Shown: piece by piece, positions 1-12,488 of the stretch
How positions within the stretch are numbered: the first letter of the stretch is position 1
Layout: each line of letters begins with the position of its first letter
Origin: Lateolabrax maculatus
Taxonomy: Eukaryota; Chordata; Actinopteri; Acropomatiformes; Lateolabracidae
Reading direction: 5' to 3'
Length of the DNA stretch: 64,000 nucleotides
Assembly (NCBI GenBank): GCA_031216445.1
Contig: CM062210.1
Location: 2,157,501 to 2,221,500 of the forward strand
Translations under genes and position numbers: made by a program
The notes under the pieces: generated by a model
The model's database searches: none
Seen by the model: the letters and a program-made list of their open reading frames with translations, nothing else
Told to the model about the DNA's origin: nothing

Positions 1-2160
1 TTAAGAAACTGTGTGTCTTTGTTTGTCTTTTTGTGCCACTGTGTTTTTGAAACTGTGTGAGGGAGAAATGTGTGTGAAAGTGCATCTTAGGTGTGTCTGC
101 AGACGTTTAACAATAGCTCCTGGGGCAACCGGTGGTGCAGGGAATTAAATCCAAAGGAGGGAAAGGTAGCCATAAAGGATCAGCCAAAGTAAAGAAGTTC
201 ATTAAACTGAGATTATAGGTTAGAATAAAGCAGCTGCAGGTAGGCTGTGTTTCACTTTAACCAATTCTTTACAGAAAGTGTCATGGCTTCGGTTTCTGTA
301 ACATGCTCATACACCCTCCTGCCTTTTGTCTGCGAGGGAATTATGTTATCAGCACTAAAAATCACACAGTAGATTCAAACCTGACCCTCTTCTCCACATG
401 TGAACTAGATTTGAAAACAAGAAGAATTTAAGTGCTGAACTTTCACTTCACTGTTGCCTTTTTTAACTTCTGTTATAGAGCTTTTTGATGACTTTCAAAG
501 TAGAATTCAAGGACTCAAAACTAACATGTTTTGGATTAAAGACCCGTATTAAATTTTTAATTTTAAACATATTAAATAAAAATTGAGATATACTGTAGAC
601 CAGGACATTGGATCAAAACAATTTTAAACATGGCGGACATTAATTATATGGAGAAATGATGAACAATAATGTTGAAGTATTGCTTTAGTGTATCTATAAT
701 TTTCCTCAATCGAAAAAAAACTCAGCTTTCTGTTGTCTGTCTAGTTTGCATTTGTTGCCCATCACAAACTAAAAAAAGGTTCCCTGTGGTGTTTTCTTGT
801 TAACAAGCTTTCTGTTTATGCTTTCTGTTTAGCAGCCATATGTGTTTCCAAAACAAACAAACCTGCATCTTTTAGCTCTGGTTTGGTCTCCACCAACCCC
901 TGAGAAAAACATCTGGGTCCAACCCCTTTTACACCACCAACTCATTCGATTCTATATTAATATAAAAATATAGATTAATGTGGCTTTCGAGAGAAATCCG
1001 CTCTATTCAAGAATATTTTATCCGAGTTAAATGTACGCGACTCAAATCATAAGAGGAAAATTGAGCTTGAAGGTTCACTGTTGACCTTGGAAATATGAAA
1101 AAATACATTTTAAGATGATTAATGCAGGCAATGGTTGGCTTGTGTGTCTGTGCATTATGCCCAGCGAGCACTCACATTAATTGGGTACAGTGTGGACCAT
1201 CAGCCCCCCCCCCCCCCGCATCACTCGCCAGACAGGTGGCAGGCTGGTGAGTCCTCACACACACACTCAGTGAACCCATGCAATCAGGCTGATTCACGCA
1301 CAAAAACACACAATTTTTCGGTAAAGATACTTAAACTTCTGCAGGTCCTCAGTAATCCTGAGGTAGACTCATTTGAAAAGTCACGTAACAGGTAAAAATA
1401 GTGAATATTTGGTAGTTCCTGCTTCTTAAATGAGATCGGATAACTTTATTAGTTTGGTCGCCCATGCACAGTGACAAATAACAAGAGACACGAGTCAGAC
1501 AGTGACAGCAGAGAGGATATGACAGACTCCACTTATCCTTCCATTGTATGGAAAATACCAACACAATACTGACTCAGATATCCTAATTAATAAATCTGTT
1601 CTCTGCATGACTGAAAGACAAACCAAGGGGCATTAATGCAACTGAAATGTCTACAGTTGAGCAGGTAAAAACTAAAAGAGCAATAATAAGTGACACAGCA
1701 AAAAACGAAAAAATAGGAACTACATATGAAACAAAAATTTTAAAATTATGTAATAAAACAGAACCCAAATCTCAGAAAATTCTTCTGAGGTGCATTTTTG
1801 CATCCTTATTCGGTCACTTTGCACACTTTTTGGAAACTAAAAAGTTTGAAAATGAAATATGGTTTGATCTCTTCTACTGTTTCTTTCATGACACATGTAG
1901 TAACGGGTAGTGGGTAGTGGGCATCACCGTTAATTCCAACCCTAACCTGTGATGCCATTTGTTGTAATCTTTCACATTTTAGAGCAAAAATCGATGGATA
2001 AAACGGCAGGTATTAGTCAATTTTATCCAGTCAGCGCGGATCGCTATTTGAAAACATTAAGCTTTATTGAAGAGGATTGTCTAGTTTACCTAAAGATGAA
2101 CAGGATCCAGATTGCTTATTGCTTAATTGATAATTGACAGTTGTTTTGCAGTAACATTTG
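1..2160. other. AT-rich non-coding stretch
   Basis: I see no gene, no recognisable domain and no paired splice sites here. It is AT-rich with a short poly-C run near 1206-1219. The short open frames are out of keeping with any protein family I know. It may be intron or intergenic DNA of a gene lying to the left. Confidence 0.5.
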
Positions 2161-2167
2161 GCAGCAA

Positions 2168-2223
<56 letters not shown>

Positions 2224-2640
2224 CCAGCCTGGAAACTGGAAACCACCAAGAGGCTGGAGAACACTGTATTATACAATAGAAAGAGGAGCATGAATTTCCT
2301 TTTTTTGAAGACACACAGACACACACACACTTCAGTAACGGCATCCACTGACCTGAGCCCGCGGAGGCTGAGGGAAGCCTATCACCATCATCATCATCAT
2401 CATCATCATCATGTCTTCACTTCCCTAAACTTTCTCTCCGTCAAGAAACAAACTGACTTAAAACTGAAAACAAGAAGCCACTGCCCTCCTCCTCCTCCTC
2501 CTCCTCTTCCTCTGCAGTGTCTTTTCTCTAGTCCGCCTTTAAATCACCTCTCACACACTCCCCCCCCCCTCTCTACAACACACACTCTCACACACACATC
2601 CACACACACACACACACACACACTCACACACACACAGTCA
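2168..2640. repeat. cluster of simple repeats: (CA)n, (CAT)n, (CTC)n, (CA)n
   Basis: A (CA)n run covers about 2169-2222, a (CAT)n run about 2382-2412, a (CTC)n run about 2485-2512, and interrupted (CA)n about 2578-2638. Open frames through this stretch are repeat artefacts (poly-TH, poly-H and poly-P translations). Confidence 0.9.
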
Positions 2641-2830
2641 CGGAGCCCTGACAGACAGTCTGGGAGGTCGAGAGCAGAGTGCAGCGGCGAGCAGGCAGAG
2701 GAGGGGAAGATCCAGCCGGGCGGGACGCAGCGGGGAGGGAGGAGGCGCGATTGGTCTGAGGAGCATTCAGGAGCCCAGAAACAGCCAATGAGAGGGGAGG
2801 GAGGGGGACGTCCTGTGTGAGGCACCTGTC
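2640..2830. promoter_or_regulatory. GC-rich segment with two CCAAT boxes, possible promoter
   Basis: This is a GC- and CpG-enriched island in AT-rich surroundings. It holds ATTGG (a CCAAT box on the minus strand) near 2750 and CCAAT near 2785 on the plus strand, about 35 bp apart, with several GGGAGG/GGCGGG-like G-rich motifs. No adjoining coding exon was found, so the gene it might serve and its direction are unknown. Confidence 0.3.
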
Positions 2831-2990
2831 TGTGTTAAAGGGGCTTCGTGCCATTTCAAGAAACTTCCAAACTTTTAAAATCAATCAGTCAATTCTCGAT
2901 TAATCATTCAGGTCATTTTTCTGGTTTTAGCTTCTGAAATGTGGCGATTTTGCAGCTTTTCTTTGTCTTGTGTGACGTTGCTCTGAACCA

Positions 2991-3417
2991 TTAAAAGGGA
3001 TGTATCAACATTTTGGGAAATACGCTTATTTGCTTTCTTCAGAGTTCATGAAAAGATTGATGCCACTCTCCGTATGATAAATATGACACCACAGCCAGCA
3101 GCCGTTTAGCTTAGCTTAGCACAAAGACTGAAAACAGGGGGAAACAGTTAGCCTGGCTCTAACACATCTGCCTACTGAAGCTCAGTAATTAACAAATTAC
3201 ATCTCATTTGTTTAATCCAAAAAGATAAAACACAACAAAAGTCGTGGTTTTACAGGGATCCTTGTGCGGGACCTATTTGTTTTCTGGGTGTAGACTGTGT
3301 TCAGTCTTTGTGCTAAGCTAACAGGCTGTATTCATTAGAGCGTATCGATCTACTCATGTAATTCTCTGCAAGAAAGCAAATAGGCATATTTCCAAAAATA
3401 GCAAACTATTCCTTTAA
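2991..3417. mobile_element. TTAA-flanked foldback MITE
   Basis: Both ends carry TTAA and long inverted terminal repeats. The left arm contains GGGAAATACGCTTATTTGC. The right arm, read in reverse, contains GGAAATATGCCTATTTGC followed by the same TTTCTT, GCAGAG and ATGA(A/G) blocks, so the arms match imperfectly over roughly 100 bp or more. TTAGCTTAGCACAAAGACTG-type sequence appears in both arms (about 3110-3130 and, inverted, 3305-3325). No ORF. TTAA target sites fit piggyBac- or Kolobok-driven non-autonomous elements; the superfamily is inferred. Confidence 0.75.
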
Positions 3418-3872
3418 AATGAGGCACGCAATTTACATTCAAATAATCTGATTATTTTCTACATTAATTCATTAAACATTTAGTCCACAAATTGTCAGAA
3501 AATAGTGAAAAATGTCCATTACAATTTAGAAAAAAGAACAACAATAAAGTTATTCAGTTTAAAATCCTATAAGACAGAGGAGGGCAGCAAATCCTCACAT
3601 TCAAGAAGCTGAAACTAGAAAATGTTTGGCATTTAAAAAAAGAAAAGAGAAATCAATTATTGAAATAGTTTGTGAAACAGACCTGCACAGGTTGAATGTT
3701 TCTGTGAGTTAATGTTGGTTTTGAAAACAGGCTGGACCAGTATGTGTTTTACAGAAGTGAGTGTGAAGCTGGACGACTGAGCGGCTCCCCGCCCCGAGAC
3801 CAGCGGGCCAACGTGACTCATTGTTGACATTCCAGAGAAGGACCAAAGCATTCAGACTCCCACCCACATGTG

Positions 3873-3873
<1 letters not shown>

Positions 3874-3911
<38 letters not shown>
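3874..3911. repeat. (CA)n microsatellite
   Basis: An uninterrupted run of about 19 CA dinucleotides. Confidence 0.9.
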
Positions 3912-3915
<4 letters not shown>

Positions 3916-5276
3916 CATACATACACAAAAAGCTTTCACAATAGCTGCTAGCTGAAGGGGAAATAATGGGTAACAACGATTGTTGCTTGAGGCTGTATGA
4001 AGCAGGATCGCAGCCTAAATTGCAACATTTCTCTATGGAGTCTGGGGTGTGTCACAGGGGAAAAGTAGTTCCTGCCCTCAGACTACAAATCATTTCCTAA
4101 GTGATTCATTTATGCACTTAGCATGCGTATTTCCTCTGTTCCCTTCAATATTTCATGAACTGAAATTAATACTTAATACCCTCAAATTACTCAATCGTGC
4201 CCTCACATTACTAAATTTGGCTCCTTCTCTTTTGTGCAATCACGGGCAACCATCAAGTGCTCTAAAAGTTTGAAGTTGAGTCTTTATGAGGTGGATGATG
4301 TATTATTAAAGCGTCAAGGTGGAACAATCTAAAAAAGTAAAATGTTTCAGGAATGTGAAAGAGAACAGAGCATCCATCCATCCATAAGTCCAAGATCCCA
4401 ATAAAACTATTTTACAGTGCAACAGGTCTTAAAATTCATCCTGAAGGACGCGTTTCAGCGCCAAACATGACTTAAATTAGTGAAATGTTCTTTTTTAGGC
4501 TGTATCCAGTTTGAATATGTTAAAATGTTTCCCTCATGACACAAAAGAAAAAAGAAAATTCATAGGACAGTGTAAAATACTTTACCATCAAGGAAAACAT
4601 TCCATCCTCTTAAAATATGGAAGTTATAGCCATCAACAGGGTAGTTTTGAGTGTTTATGGACAAACTGCAAGGCCCTAAAAAACAAATATCTAGTACAGA
4701 ATTTCTCTTAGAAGCAGGGAGTTCAAGTGCACGACAAAAAGGCCCCAAAAACACATTTAAATGACTGTAAATTAATACATCAACATTACAAAACAACGAA
4801 GACAACACTTCCTCTGCCACTTCCTGCTCCTGATCAATACTGTGCATCAGCTCTTCTTTGTAAGGCTGCTCATTATGTGACAATTATCTCCACCACTATT
4901 CTAAACTGGCATCTTAATGATCTGGCTAATCTCACAGCGCTCAGTGCTTCTCCAGTTCTTTTGTTCAGCAGAGAGCAGCTGTTTTCCTCTGCTTTACTCT
5001 GTCTGCATATTTCCTTTGTGGAAGTCGGAGCCTCTTCACAGGCTAAATCAATGAGCTGGCGAGGCGATTTACCTCAAGAACCGACGGGTTTTCATCCCAA
5101 CACACGAGTGGTTTTGTGCCACTGCTGAAGGAAGGCAGGAAGCCAGCATCAAACACACACGTGGAGAAGAAACTGATTCACAAGATTAAACAGTCTCTCA
5201 AATCCCCTAAGAAAACATGACTCTGTCTCTAATGTGGGTGCTGGCAGGTGAACCACAGTGAAGATGTTGTGTGATG

Positions 5277-5290
5277 CTGCCACCTGGTGG
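5277..5290 (-). promoter_or_regulatory. CTCF-type motif
   Basis: Read on the minus strand the bases are CCACCAGGTGGCAG, matching all 14 positions of the vertebrate CTCF core CCASYAGRKGGCRS. Occupancy is not shown by sequence; the identity of the match is. Confidence 0.5.
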
Positions 5291-6087
5291 TCAGCTCTGT
5301 CAACTGCATCATTTACTGTGTAGTCATACATACTGTGATTATGCACATAATCCTATTGGTGGAAGAAATACTAAACACTGCACCACTAAGGCACAGTACT
5401 GACATGATAAAGACTATTATCCATGCTCATGTTTCAGCCCGTTCCAAGCGCACACAACAAGGGCGTGACTTTTATTTCAATAAATCTCACAAGGGAAGAA
5501 TAAAACTTATCAAACACAAAAATGGCACAGCCACCTCTTTTCGGACCCACTGAGAGCAGTCAGATTACCAACAAATACACAACATGTGCATCAAATATCT
5601 GGGGTCAGGTTATGTTACTAGCACATAAAAACTGTGCACATTGGATATACATGCAACAACGAAGGAGGTAAACAAAGGCCCAGCCTTGCTTCCCTCCAGT
5701 GGTGTCGAGCCACTAGAGGTACTTTTGGTTTTATTCCACTCCACTGTATTAGAGTGAGAGACACACATCTGGCAACCTGGACAAATAAAACCCAAACTAT
5801 CTGCATGGAGGGATAGACATGAGCCAATTGAGAAAAGATGAGTTTTTTTGTGAAGCCTGGAAGATCACATCAGAATAATAATAGACTTTTACTGTGTTTC
5901 AGTGTAGGCCTTTGCTCAACATGGGCAGAAAGAAATCTCTCTGTGCTTTTGCTGCTGGATTACAACCTTGTATTACCAGTTATGGAGGTTAGTCATACTT
6001 TGCAGAAGAAGAAGTAGAGACTGTAGTAAGGAAAAGAGAAATGAGGGACAGGATATACAGGAAGAACAAGCAGCCTTTATGGGTTTA

Positions 6088-6111
6088 TCTCATGTTAAAT
6101 TTAACATGAGA
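6088..6111. repeat. 24-bp perfect palindrome
   Basis: The left half is TCTCATGTTAAA and the right half is its exact reverse complement, with no spacer. It can form a hairpin or bind a symmetric dimer; no function is implied. Confidence 0.8.
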
Positions 6112-6639
6112 ATGTCAGCTGTCAGATAAACATGGGGAGTAAAAAGTACAATATTTCTTTCTCAAACGTAGTGGAGGAAAACTACTGACTGATTCATCCC
6201 AATCACTGCAGGAAGAAAGCTACTTAGCCCTACAAGCACTATTCATCAGGTGAGAAGTATGAGACATGAGTTCATAACCCCTGACGAGAGTAAAACCACC
6301 ACAACACCACGCCTCCTCTCTTATCCGGACCGTCAAAATGCACAGACTGCTACAATCTGTCACAGCACATTTCCAATATGTCTGATCAGTAAGATAGCAT
6401 AACCTACAACCCAGCAGACCCAGAATAAGGAGCTTACCTTCACATTAGCTCTGGATGACTGCGTAACTTTCCAGAGAGTTTGTAGAGCTGAACCAGAACC
6501 AGCGAAGCAAACAGAGCAGTGTGAGTCTACAATCTACTGGCCCAAAGTTAGCCTATAGATATCCACTCCACCCTAAACATTGCTACCAAAGGCCACTCAG
6601 CTAAAGATATACAGAAATATAAAACATGCAGTGTGATAG

Positions 6640-7760
6640 GTGCAATGGTCCATGACATCAGTGAAAAAATCCTCCAAATACCATCCGATCACCCAGAAAT
6701 TAACCAAATTATTGTGCATGTGGGGACAAATGATGTTCGCAGAGAGCAATGTAAATGTGAACTGCTAAAGACTTCATTGAACTATCTGACAGAGTGGACG
6801 GACTAGAAATTCAAGCATAAATCAGTGGACCGCTGTCAACAGTCGACAGAGGAACGAATATGTTTAGCAGATTGAATACCTGGCTCTCTAACACGGGCCA
6901 TCATAGAGGACTGAACTATATCGACAACTTCGATCTGTTCTGGAGGCGTAGACATGTTGTCAGAGCAGATGGCATCCACCCAAGCAGAGTCAGATCGGAA
7001 CTACGAACCTCCTCTACAGCTTTCATCGCCCATCGGCCCTTCGTCGGGATCAACACCCATCTGTTCCCCAGCCTGTATCCACCCAGCAACACTTCTTCTT
7101 CAGTTCTTCTCATTCTTAATAAATGATCTTATTACATCTTATGCTTTGAACTGAAACCTGGCTAGACTGGGTTAGCAATGCGACTCTTATCGAGGCATGT
7201 CCGACAGACAACTGCAATCAGTCAGTGAGATACCACTGAGCCGCCACCATTTGCTCCAAACAGTTTAGCTGTACAAAGGTCGGACCTGGGTACATTTTCA
7301 TCTCTTAAATATCTTGCCCTTGTGCTCAAGGCTGAACAAGCAGTACTCACTTTAACAATATACAGGCCTCCAAATTGGCTCTCTGTATTTCTCTCAGAAT
7401 TCTCCCAGCTGGTCGCTCTTATTATCACCAATGTTGATTGTGTTCATTTTAAAAAGGAGATTTTGACATTCATATTAACAACAGTGCTGACTGACAAATT
7501 CATGAATCTACTTGAGAGCCTTGAACTTACTCAACATGTCACAGAGGCGACTCACCAGCATGTTAATATTCTCAATTTGATTGTGTCAAAAGGGTTATCT
7601 ATTGATGATGTCTCAGTGACTACGTTTACATACACAAAATATATACTTAAAATTTGCTTCCATAGTTACGCTGATGATATACAACTGTACATAACTGTTG
7701 AGCCGAGTGATGTAGATGCTTTAGGCTCCCCCCTTACACTTTCTAAAAACTAAATGAGGA
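6640..7760 (+). mobile_element. L2/CR1-like LINE remnant, ORF1 esterase to ORF2 RT pieces
   Basis: Three decayed LINE segments lie in order on the plus strand. At 6648-6750 the frame reads as a GDSL/SGNH-esterase fragment with IIVHVGTNDV, and 6860-7110 continues with the FRADGLHPSR-like block (here VVRADGIHPSRVRSEL), both typical of fish L2/CR1 ORF1. At 7360-7620 the frame holds an APE-endonuclease remnant (IYRPP, then FMNLLESLELTQHVTEATH, then LNLIVSKGLSID). At about 7665-7700 the RT catalytic box survives as SYADDIQLY. DNA between these blocks has been deleted and there are several stops, so the element is dead. The 3' end resumes after an inserted MITE. Confidence 0.8.
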
Positions 7761-7872
7761 TAATACAGAAATTTGTTGGTCCCAAGCTGCTCAAAACACT
7801 AATCTGACTCATTGGAACAAACCAGAAGGAACAAGTCTGGGTGTCCATTTTAGAGTCTGACTCACGTTTTAT

Positions 7873-8297
7873 AGCCTGGAAACCGGACGAATCTGCAAGC
7901 TCATGTTTTATTTGCTCTGGCAGATACGTCTGGCCCGTCTCCCATTCAGACCGCTTTCCATGGTAGTGGAAGTGCCGTTGTGTCAAGCGAACCAATCACA
8001 AGCGTTTATCTAGTAGGAGGCGGGTTTAATACGATGACTGAGAGAGGAGCGCCACTGAAGCATCTTTGTAAATATCCAAGATGGCGGCGTCCATTCCAGG
8101 GCCGGCTTCAGCGGCAGTATTAAACGGACTCTAAAATCTTCTCTAAAAGAAGAACAAACAACTGCACTTAAACTTTATGTTGATGAGAAGTATATGTTTG
8201 CCATTTTTTCTGACAGGACGGTGTTTCGTTGCTTTGGATGGTTGTCTCCGCCCGTTGATAACGCCCCTTGGAAATCGAAAATGAACTGAGAGGTTCA
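7873..8297 (+). mobile_element. ~425-bp MITE inserted in the LINE (copy 1)
   Basis: The LINE reading (SLGVHF...) stops at about 7870 and resumes (LDCCKTHFNGPPKKSIDRLQ) at about 8305; the intervening DNA is also present, inverted, at 48864-49282. The ends are AGCCTGGAAACC and GAGAGGTTC, i.e. short TGG(R)AACC-type inverted termini. Internally it has CCAAGATGGCGGCG and a degenerate frame [23 protein letters not shown]. Copy 2 keeps the frame better ([20 protein letters not shown]), which loosely resembles the start of RecQ-like helicase genes. Family name unknown. Confidence 0.7.
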
Positions 8298-8600
8298 AAT
8301 AGATTAGACTGTTGCAAAACACATTTTAACGGTCCTCCTAAAAAGTCCATTGACAGGCTGCAACTTATCCATAACTCAGCTACTGACCGCTAAGACAAAC
8401 AAAGAAGAGAGAACACTGCACACTGCCCTGGCTCCCTGTATCTTCTAGAAGAGATTTGAAAGTCTTTCTACTTGTATACAAGGCTCTCGGCACCTTAGGA
8501 CCTCCATCACAGATTGCCGGTCGTCTTATGTTCCTTCACGAGCTCTCAGATCCTCTACTATCTTTTTACATACTCAAACCCGGCTAATAACATTCCCGTC
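8298..8600 (+). mobile_element. 3' end of the same L2-like LINE
   Basis: Frames read LDCCKTHFNG, PKKSIDRLQLIHNSA and, after a frameshift and stops, remnants of the LHWLPV / YKAL..LGP / LRS region that closes fish L2-type ORF2. In translation this is the immediate continuation of the segment interrupted at about 7870. Confidence 0.75.
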
Positions 8601-10037
8601 AGCCTCAGCTGTACATACTGAGGCCACAGTTACATTTCTTCAAAAATACAGTAAAAGTAGTAATTTAATTTCAAAATAATACCAGCAGAACAACTGCATG
8701 TCAAGTGACCTTCAGTGGTTTCCTATATTTTGTATCATGTGCTGTAGTATTTAAGCTTTAGATAGGAGTCACTCAGCCTATCTCCAGTGTGAACGAAATA
8801 CTGAAGTTCAGCTGCAGTTTTGACCCAGTAGTCATTTTATGTCCCTTCCAGTATTTCAGTGCAGGTCGTGCTCCTATGTTTGAGGGGTGAGGGTTCTGAC
8901 TGGTGTCTTGTCATTTTCAGCAACATCGGAAAGTTTGATGAACAAACACAGACATCATCCAGCAACATGTGACTGGCAGTTTGCGACACACTTCCTCCTT
9001 CTTGCACTGCAAATGTGTGTAATACTGTGTGTGTGGACAGGTAACCCAGCCGTTTCTTTCTTTACGGACACTCCTCTTGTTTGTTTTGCACCAGGCAGTC
9101 TCCTGTTTTTAATTAGATGATTGTGATCTCCTGATCTGCAGCAACACGACTCAATTCAAATGCTTCCACCAGCCAAACCAGACTGTGTATGTGCTCAATT
9201 TACTGAGACATTTTAGGCATTCAGCTGACACACACACACACACCCAACATCCCAAATGAACACTATGAGCAACAGGAGGAAGCTCTTGGGTCAAGGAAAT
9301 ACCACAAAAACACACAGCTCAATTCACAGCCAGCGTTATGTTTAATATCTCTGATTGTATAGGTTGTATAGATTGTAAGGACAGTGAGGACAATGTTACC
9401 AAGCAATGAGCATGACAGCTTTATTGTAACATTTTCAGGGATTTTATCTGACCTGATCTGGCCTTTCACTGTTGTATTTACTGTACACTAATGTGATGTC
9501 TTTACTTGTCTTAAAACTGTTTGGATGGGCAGCAGATAATGCTTATTTTCAACATCAACAAATTGTTTAGTTGTGGGAGGGTTTTTATGGATATGAAGGA
9601 ATATTTAATCTGTGAATTGACGTGGTTAGTTGACCTGAGAGGACTTCACAGTGCTCCTTGTGGGAGCAGACTCTGGGCGTCTGGAGGTAACGATAAGATG
9701 TCGACCTCGTTGATGTTCCCGACTCCCCTGATAATAATGGATGGTCTTTCGCCTTTTCGCTGTGAGGAGGTGGGGAAGGAGCCACACACATGCACTCCTT
9801 TACATTAATCTGAGTGCAGTTTAACACGTCAGTCTCACGTCACACAAGTCTGAACTGAACGCAGGTAAAACATACGGGGAGAGAGAGAGAGAGAGAGAGA
9901 TCACTGTAGTAAATGAAATATCTCAATCATCTCTAAAGTTAAACTGCCAAATCATTTCACCACTAAAGTACAGCTTTTGTGTAGTTAAAAGATTTACAAA
10001 GTGTTGAACTTTTGTTGAATGACATAATCAGACACAG

Positions 10038-10078
<41 letters not shown>

Positions 10079-10230
10079 AAAGATACGATTAATGAGAGGA
10101 AGTAAATATAAAAATCATGCTTTATTTCAACTGAATTGCATTTTGTGTTAGCTCGGCTTAAGTTTTTGTTGTTTTTGTTGAACTGTGGCCGCACAATCTG
10201 AAACCATAGTTCTTAGTTTTTCTGTACTTC
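8600..10230. other. no gene seen; microsatellites
   Basis: Non-coding AT-rich DNA with a short (CA)n at 9229-9243, a (GA)n run at about 9879-9901 and a (GT)n run at about 10039-10076. No domain-bearing frame or convincing exon. Confidence 0.5.
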
Positions 10231-10239
10231 CCAACACAC

Positions 10240-10830
10240 AGACACACAAGGTGCTGGAAACGTTTCTTGGAGGTTTATGGTCCTTATTGACACGACAGCG
10301 TCACGCAGTTTCTGTAGGTTTGTCGGCTGCACATCCATGATGCGGATCTCACGTTCCACCACATCCCAAAGGTGCTCTATTTGATTAAGATCTGGTGACT
10401 TTGGAGGCCATTCGAGTCAGTGAACTTGTCATGTTCGAGAAACCAGTTTGAGATGATTTGGCCTTTTGTCCAGTTCTGGTGAGCCAACTGTAGCTTCAGT
10501 TTCCTGTTGTTACCGGACAGTGTGGCAGGCGGTGTGGCCTCCTGCCGCTGTAGCCCGTCTGCTTCAAGGTTCGACCTGTTGTGCGTTCAGAGACGCTGCT
10601 CTGCACACCTCGGCTGTAACCTCAGACTGGCCCTGTCTCCTCTGAGCTCTGCCATCAACAAGGCTTTTTTTGCCCGGAGAACGGCTGCTCGTTGGATATT
10701 TTCTCTTTTTCTTGACCGTTCTCCGTGAACCCCGGAGATGGTTGTGAGTGAAAATCCCAGCAGATCAGCAGTTTCTGAAGTACTCAAACCAGCCTGTGTC
10801 TGGCACCACCATGCCACGTCTAAAAGTTAC
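10240..10830 (-). mobile_element. Tc1-like transposase remnant, internally deleted
   Basis: The minus-strand frame from 10817 reads the N-terminal helix-turn-helix of a fish Tc1 transposase (AGLSTSETADLLGFSLTTIS, then a Lys/Arg-rich stretch). It then jumps to C-terminal sequence: SNWFLEHDKFTDSNG..S (about 10395-10460) followed by FGMWWNVR and MCSRQTYRN (about 10300-10380), corresponding to the usual SPDLNPIEHLWD and MDVQPTNLQQLRDA regions. The DDE catalytic core is missing, so the copy is inactive. Confidence 0.85.
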
Positions 10831-11534
10831 TTAAACCACTCTTTCTGCACATGTTGTTTCCAGGAGATTCTGGATGATTTGAAGCGCGGCAGGTGATTTG
10901 TCTTCTCTCCTGCTAAACACCTGCAGCAACAGTAAACCTGTTGCTTTGTTAAAAAGCACAGCAGCAGACTGATGGACCGTGTCCAGCGCTGGAGGCCGGC
11001 CCCTGATTGTTAGACAGTTTGCTCATGGTGGAGTGCTGGATTCAATAAATTGTCTAAACACTTTACCCTGCTGATTAATTCAACAATCACGTACTGTTCA
11101 AGGAAATTTATTTCACCTGAAAAGCTAAAATAAATGTTGGTCATGTAACTGAGACCACTTCAGATCCTGACGTGATGAAGAGAGATGAAGTGTGAGGAAA
11201 TGATGTGAGAGGTGCTTTTATCCAGCGGGAAGGTTCTTCAGCGTGTTACTGAGAGCTAATTCAACTCGACATCAAACCTGTGACCTTTTGGTTACACAAT
11301 CATCTATTTAAGACGTGATCCACTGTCACTTTGTGCATGCGTTCAATTGATTACATTTCAGCAGTATTGAAGTGCATTTGGGGAAGTTATGGAAATATAA
11401 AATTACCATCTTTCACTGCATTTTGGTGAGTGAATAATTAAAGTATTAAGATGTGTTTCTTGTGTAGTTTCCACCTCTCTGTTCAGAACTAACCCTAAAC
11501 CATCAACTGCTGAGTTACTGGGACTCTAAACTGT

Positions 11535-11900
11535 TTAACTATATGGCCAAAAATATGTGGACGCATCTGTGCATTTGTGTATTTTCAGTCTGGGTCTGTT
11601 TTTCCTGGTTTGGTCTGGGCTCCTTCTTTAAAAGAAGTGAAGTCTTCTTTCAGGTTTTGTTCTTCCAGCTTTGTGTTTATCCTTTTCCCTGTTTCAACAC
11701 GACAACTGTACAAAGCCATCTGCATCAAAAACTGGTTTTCCAAGTTTGACGGTTCTGCAGTCCTCAGAGACCTCAACCTCATCCAACAGGATGAACCCGA
11801 TATCACTGTTAGATCTCACTGAGGCACCAAATCTGGTGGAAAGTCTCCCCACATACTGTCCACATACATTAGGCCCTCTAGGCTTTTATTAACCCCCTAT
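11535..11900 (+). mobile_element. second Tc1-like remnant
   Basis: It begins TATATGGCCAAAAATATGTG, the usual end of a widespread fish Tc1-like family. It continues with the degenerate transposase 3' region (KNWFSKFDGSAVL..LNLI, then a LVESLP block near 11835-11855). Stops and frameshifts interrupt every frame. Confidence 0.7.
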
Positions 11901-11904
11901 GGAG

Positions 11905-12274
11905 TAATAATAATAGCCATAAGCACACAATTTGGCAAAGAAAAAACATCATAAGAAGCTTCTCCAACTTTTAACGTTTACATTTTGCAAATATTTTATT
12001 ATTTTATTGATGATATTTAAGCCCCAGTGTCTTTGTGTCTGTGTGTCATGGCATTTCACTGCTGACAATACTGATTAAAGGCTGGACCACTCCCACCACA
12101 CCCACTGCCCCTTGAGCTCTGCTTCCACTATCAGAGTGTGTGTGCATGTGTGTGTGTGTGTGTGTGTTGGGTACAAAAGCGCACACACGCCCACAAAGTC
12201 AATTAAGCACTCCCATGCTGTGGACTGTGTTTGCTGGAAGAGCCATTACATTAATATATAATCACACACACAAT

Positions 12275-12315
<41 letters not shown>

Positions 12316-12453
12316 CCCTACCTGTGCACAATACTGAGTCCATTTGTCAGTTTGTATGGAAGTAAGCTAATGAGTCAAACTTGCCCCATCGAATTCATGA
12401 CAAACAAATCAAGACACAAACACTGGAAGAGCTGGTCCTACAAAAACACACCG

Positions 12454-12488
<35 letters not shown>

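Larger units (their letters stand above)
3420..6600. other. no gene seen; unique-looking non-coding DNA
   Basis: Apart from a (CA)n run (3874-3911), a CTCF-like site and a palindrome listed separately, I see nothing with coding character. The longest open frame (about 4727-5128, 133 codons) has no domain, no splice context and no recognisable similarity. Some of 4730-5270 looks unique rather than repetitive and could hold conserved non-coding elements, which needs a cross-species alignment. Confidence 0.4.

Noticed and set aside
2158..2820. 220-codon frame with poly-His and Thr-His runs.
   Set aside because: Entirely built from (CA)n, (CAT)n and (CTC)n microsatellites.
4727..5128. 133-codon open frame.
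   Set aside because: No domain, no splice or promoter context, composition like the surrounding non-coding DNA.
11480..11510. Second telomere-like motif (AACTAACCCTAAACC) on the plus strand.
   Set aside because: Directly followed by a Tc1-like remnant and AT-rich DNA; no telomerase RNA structure visible.
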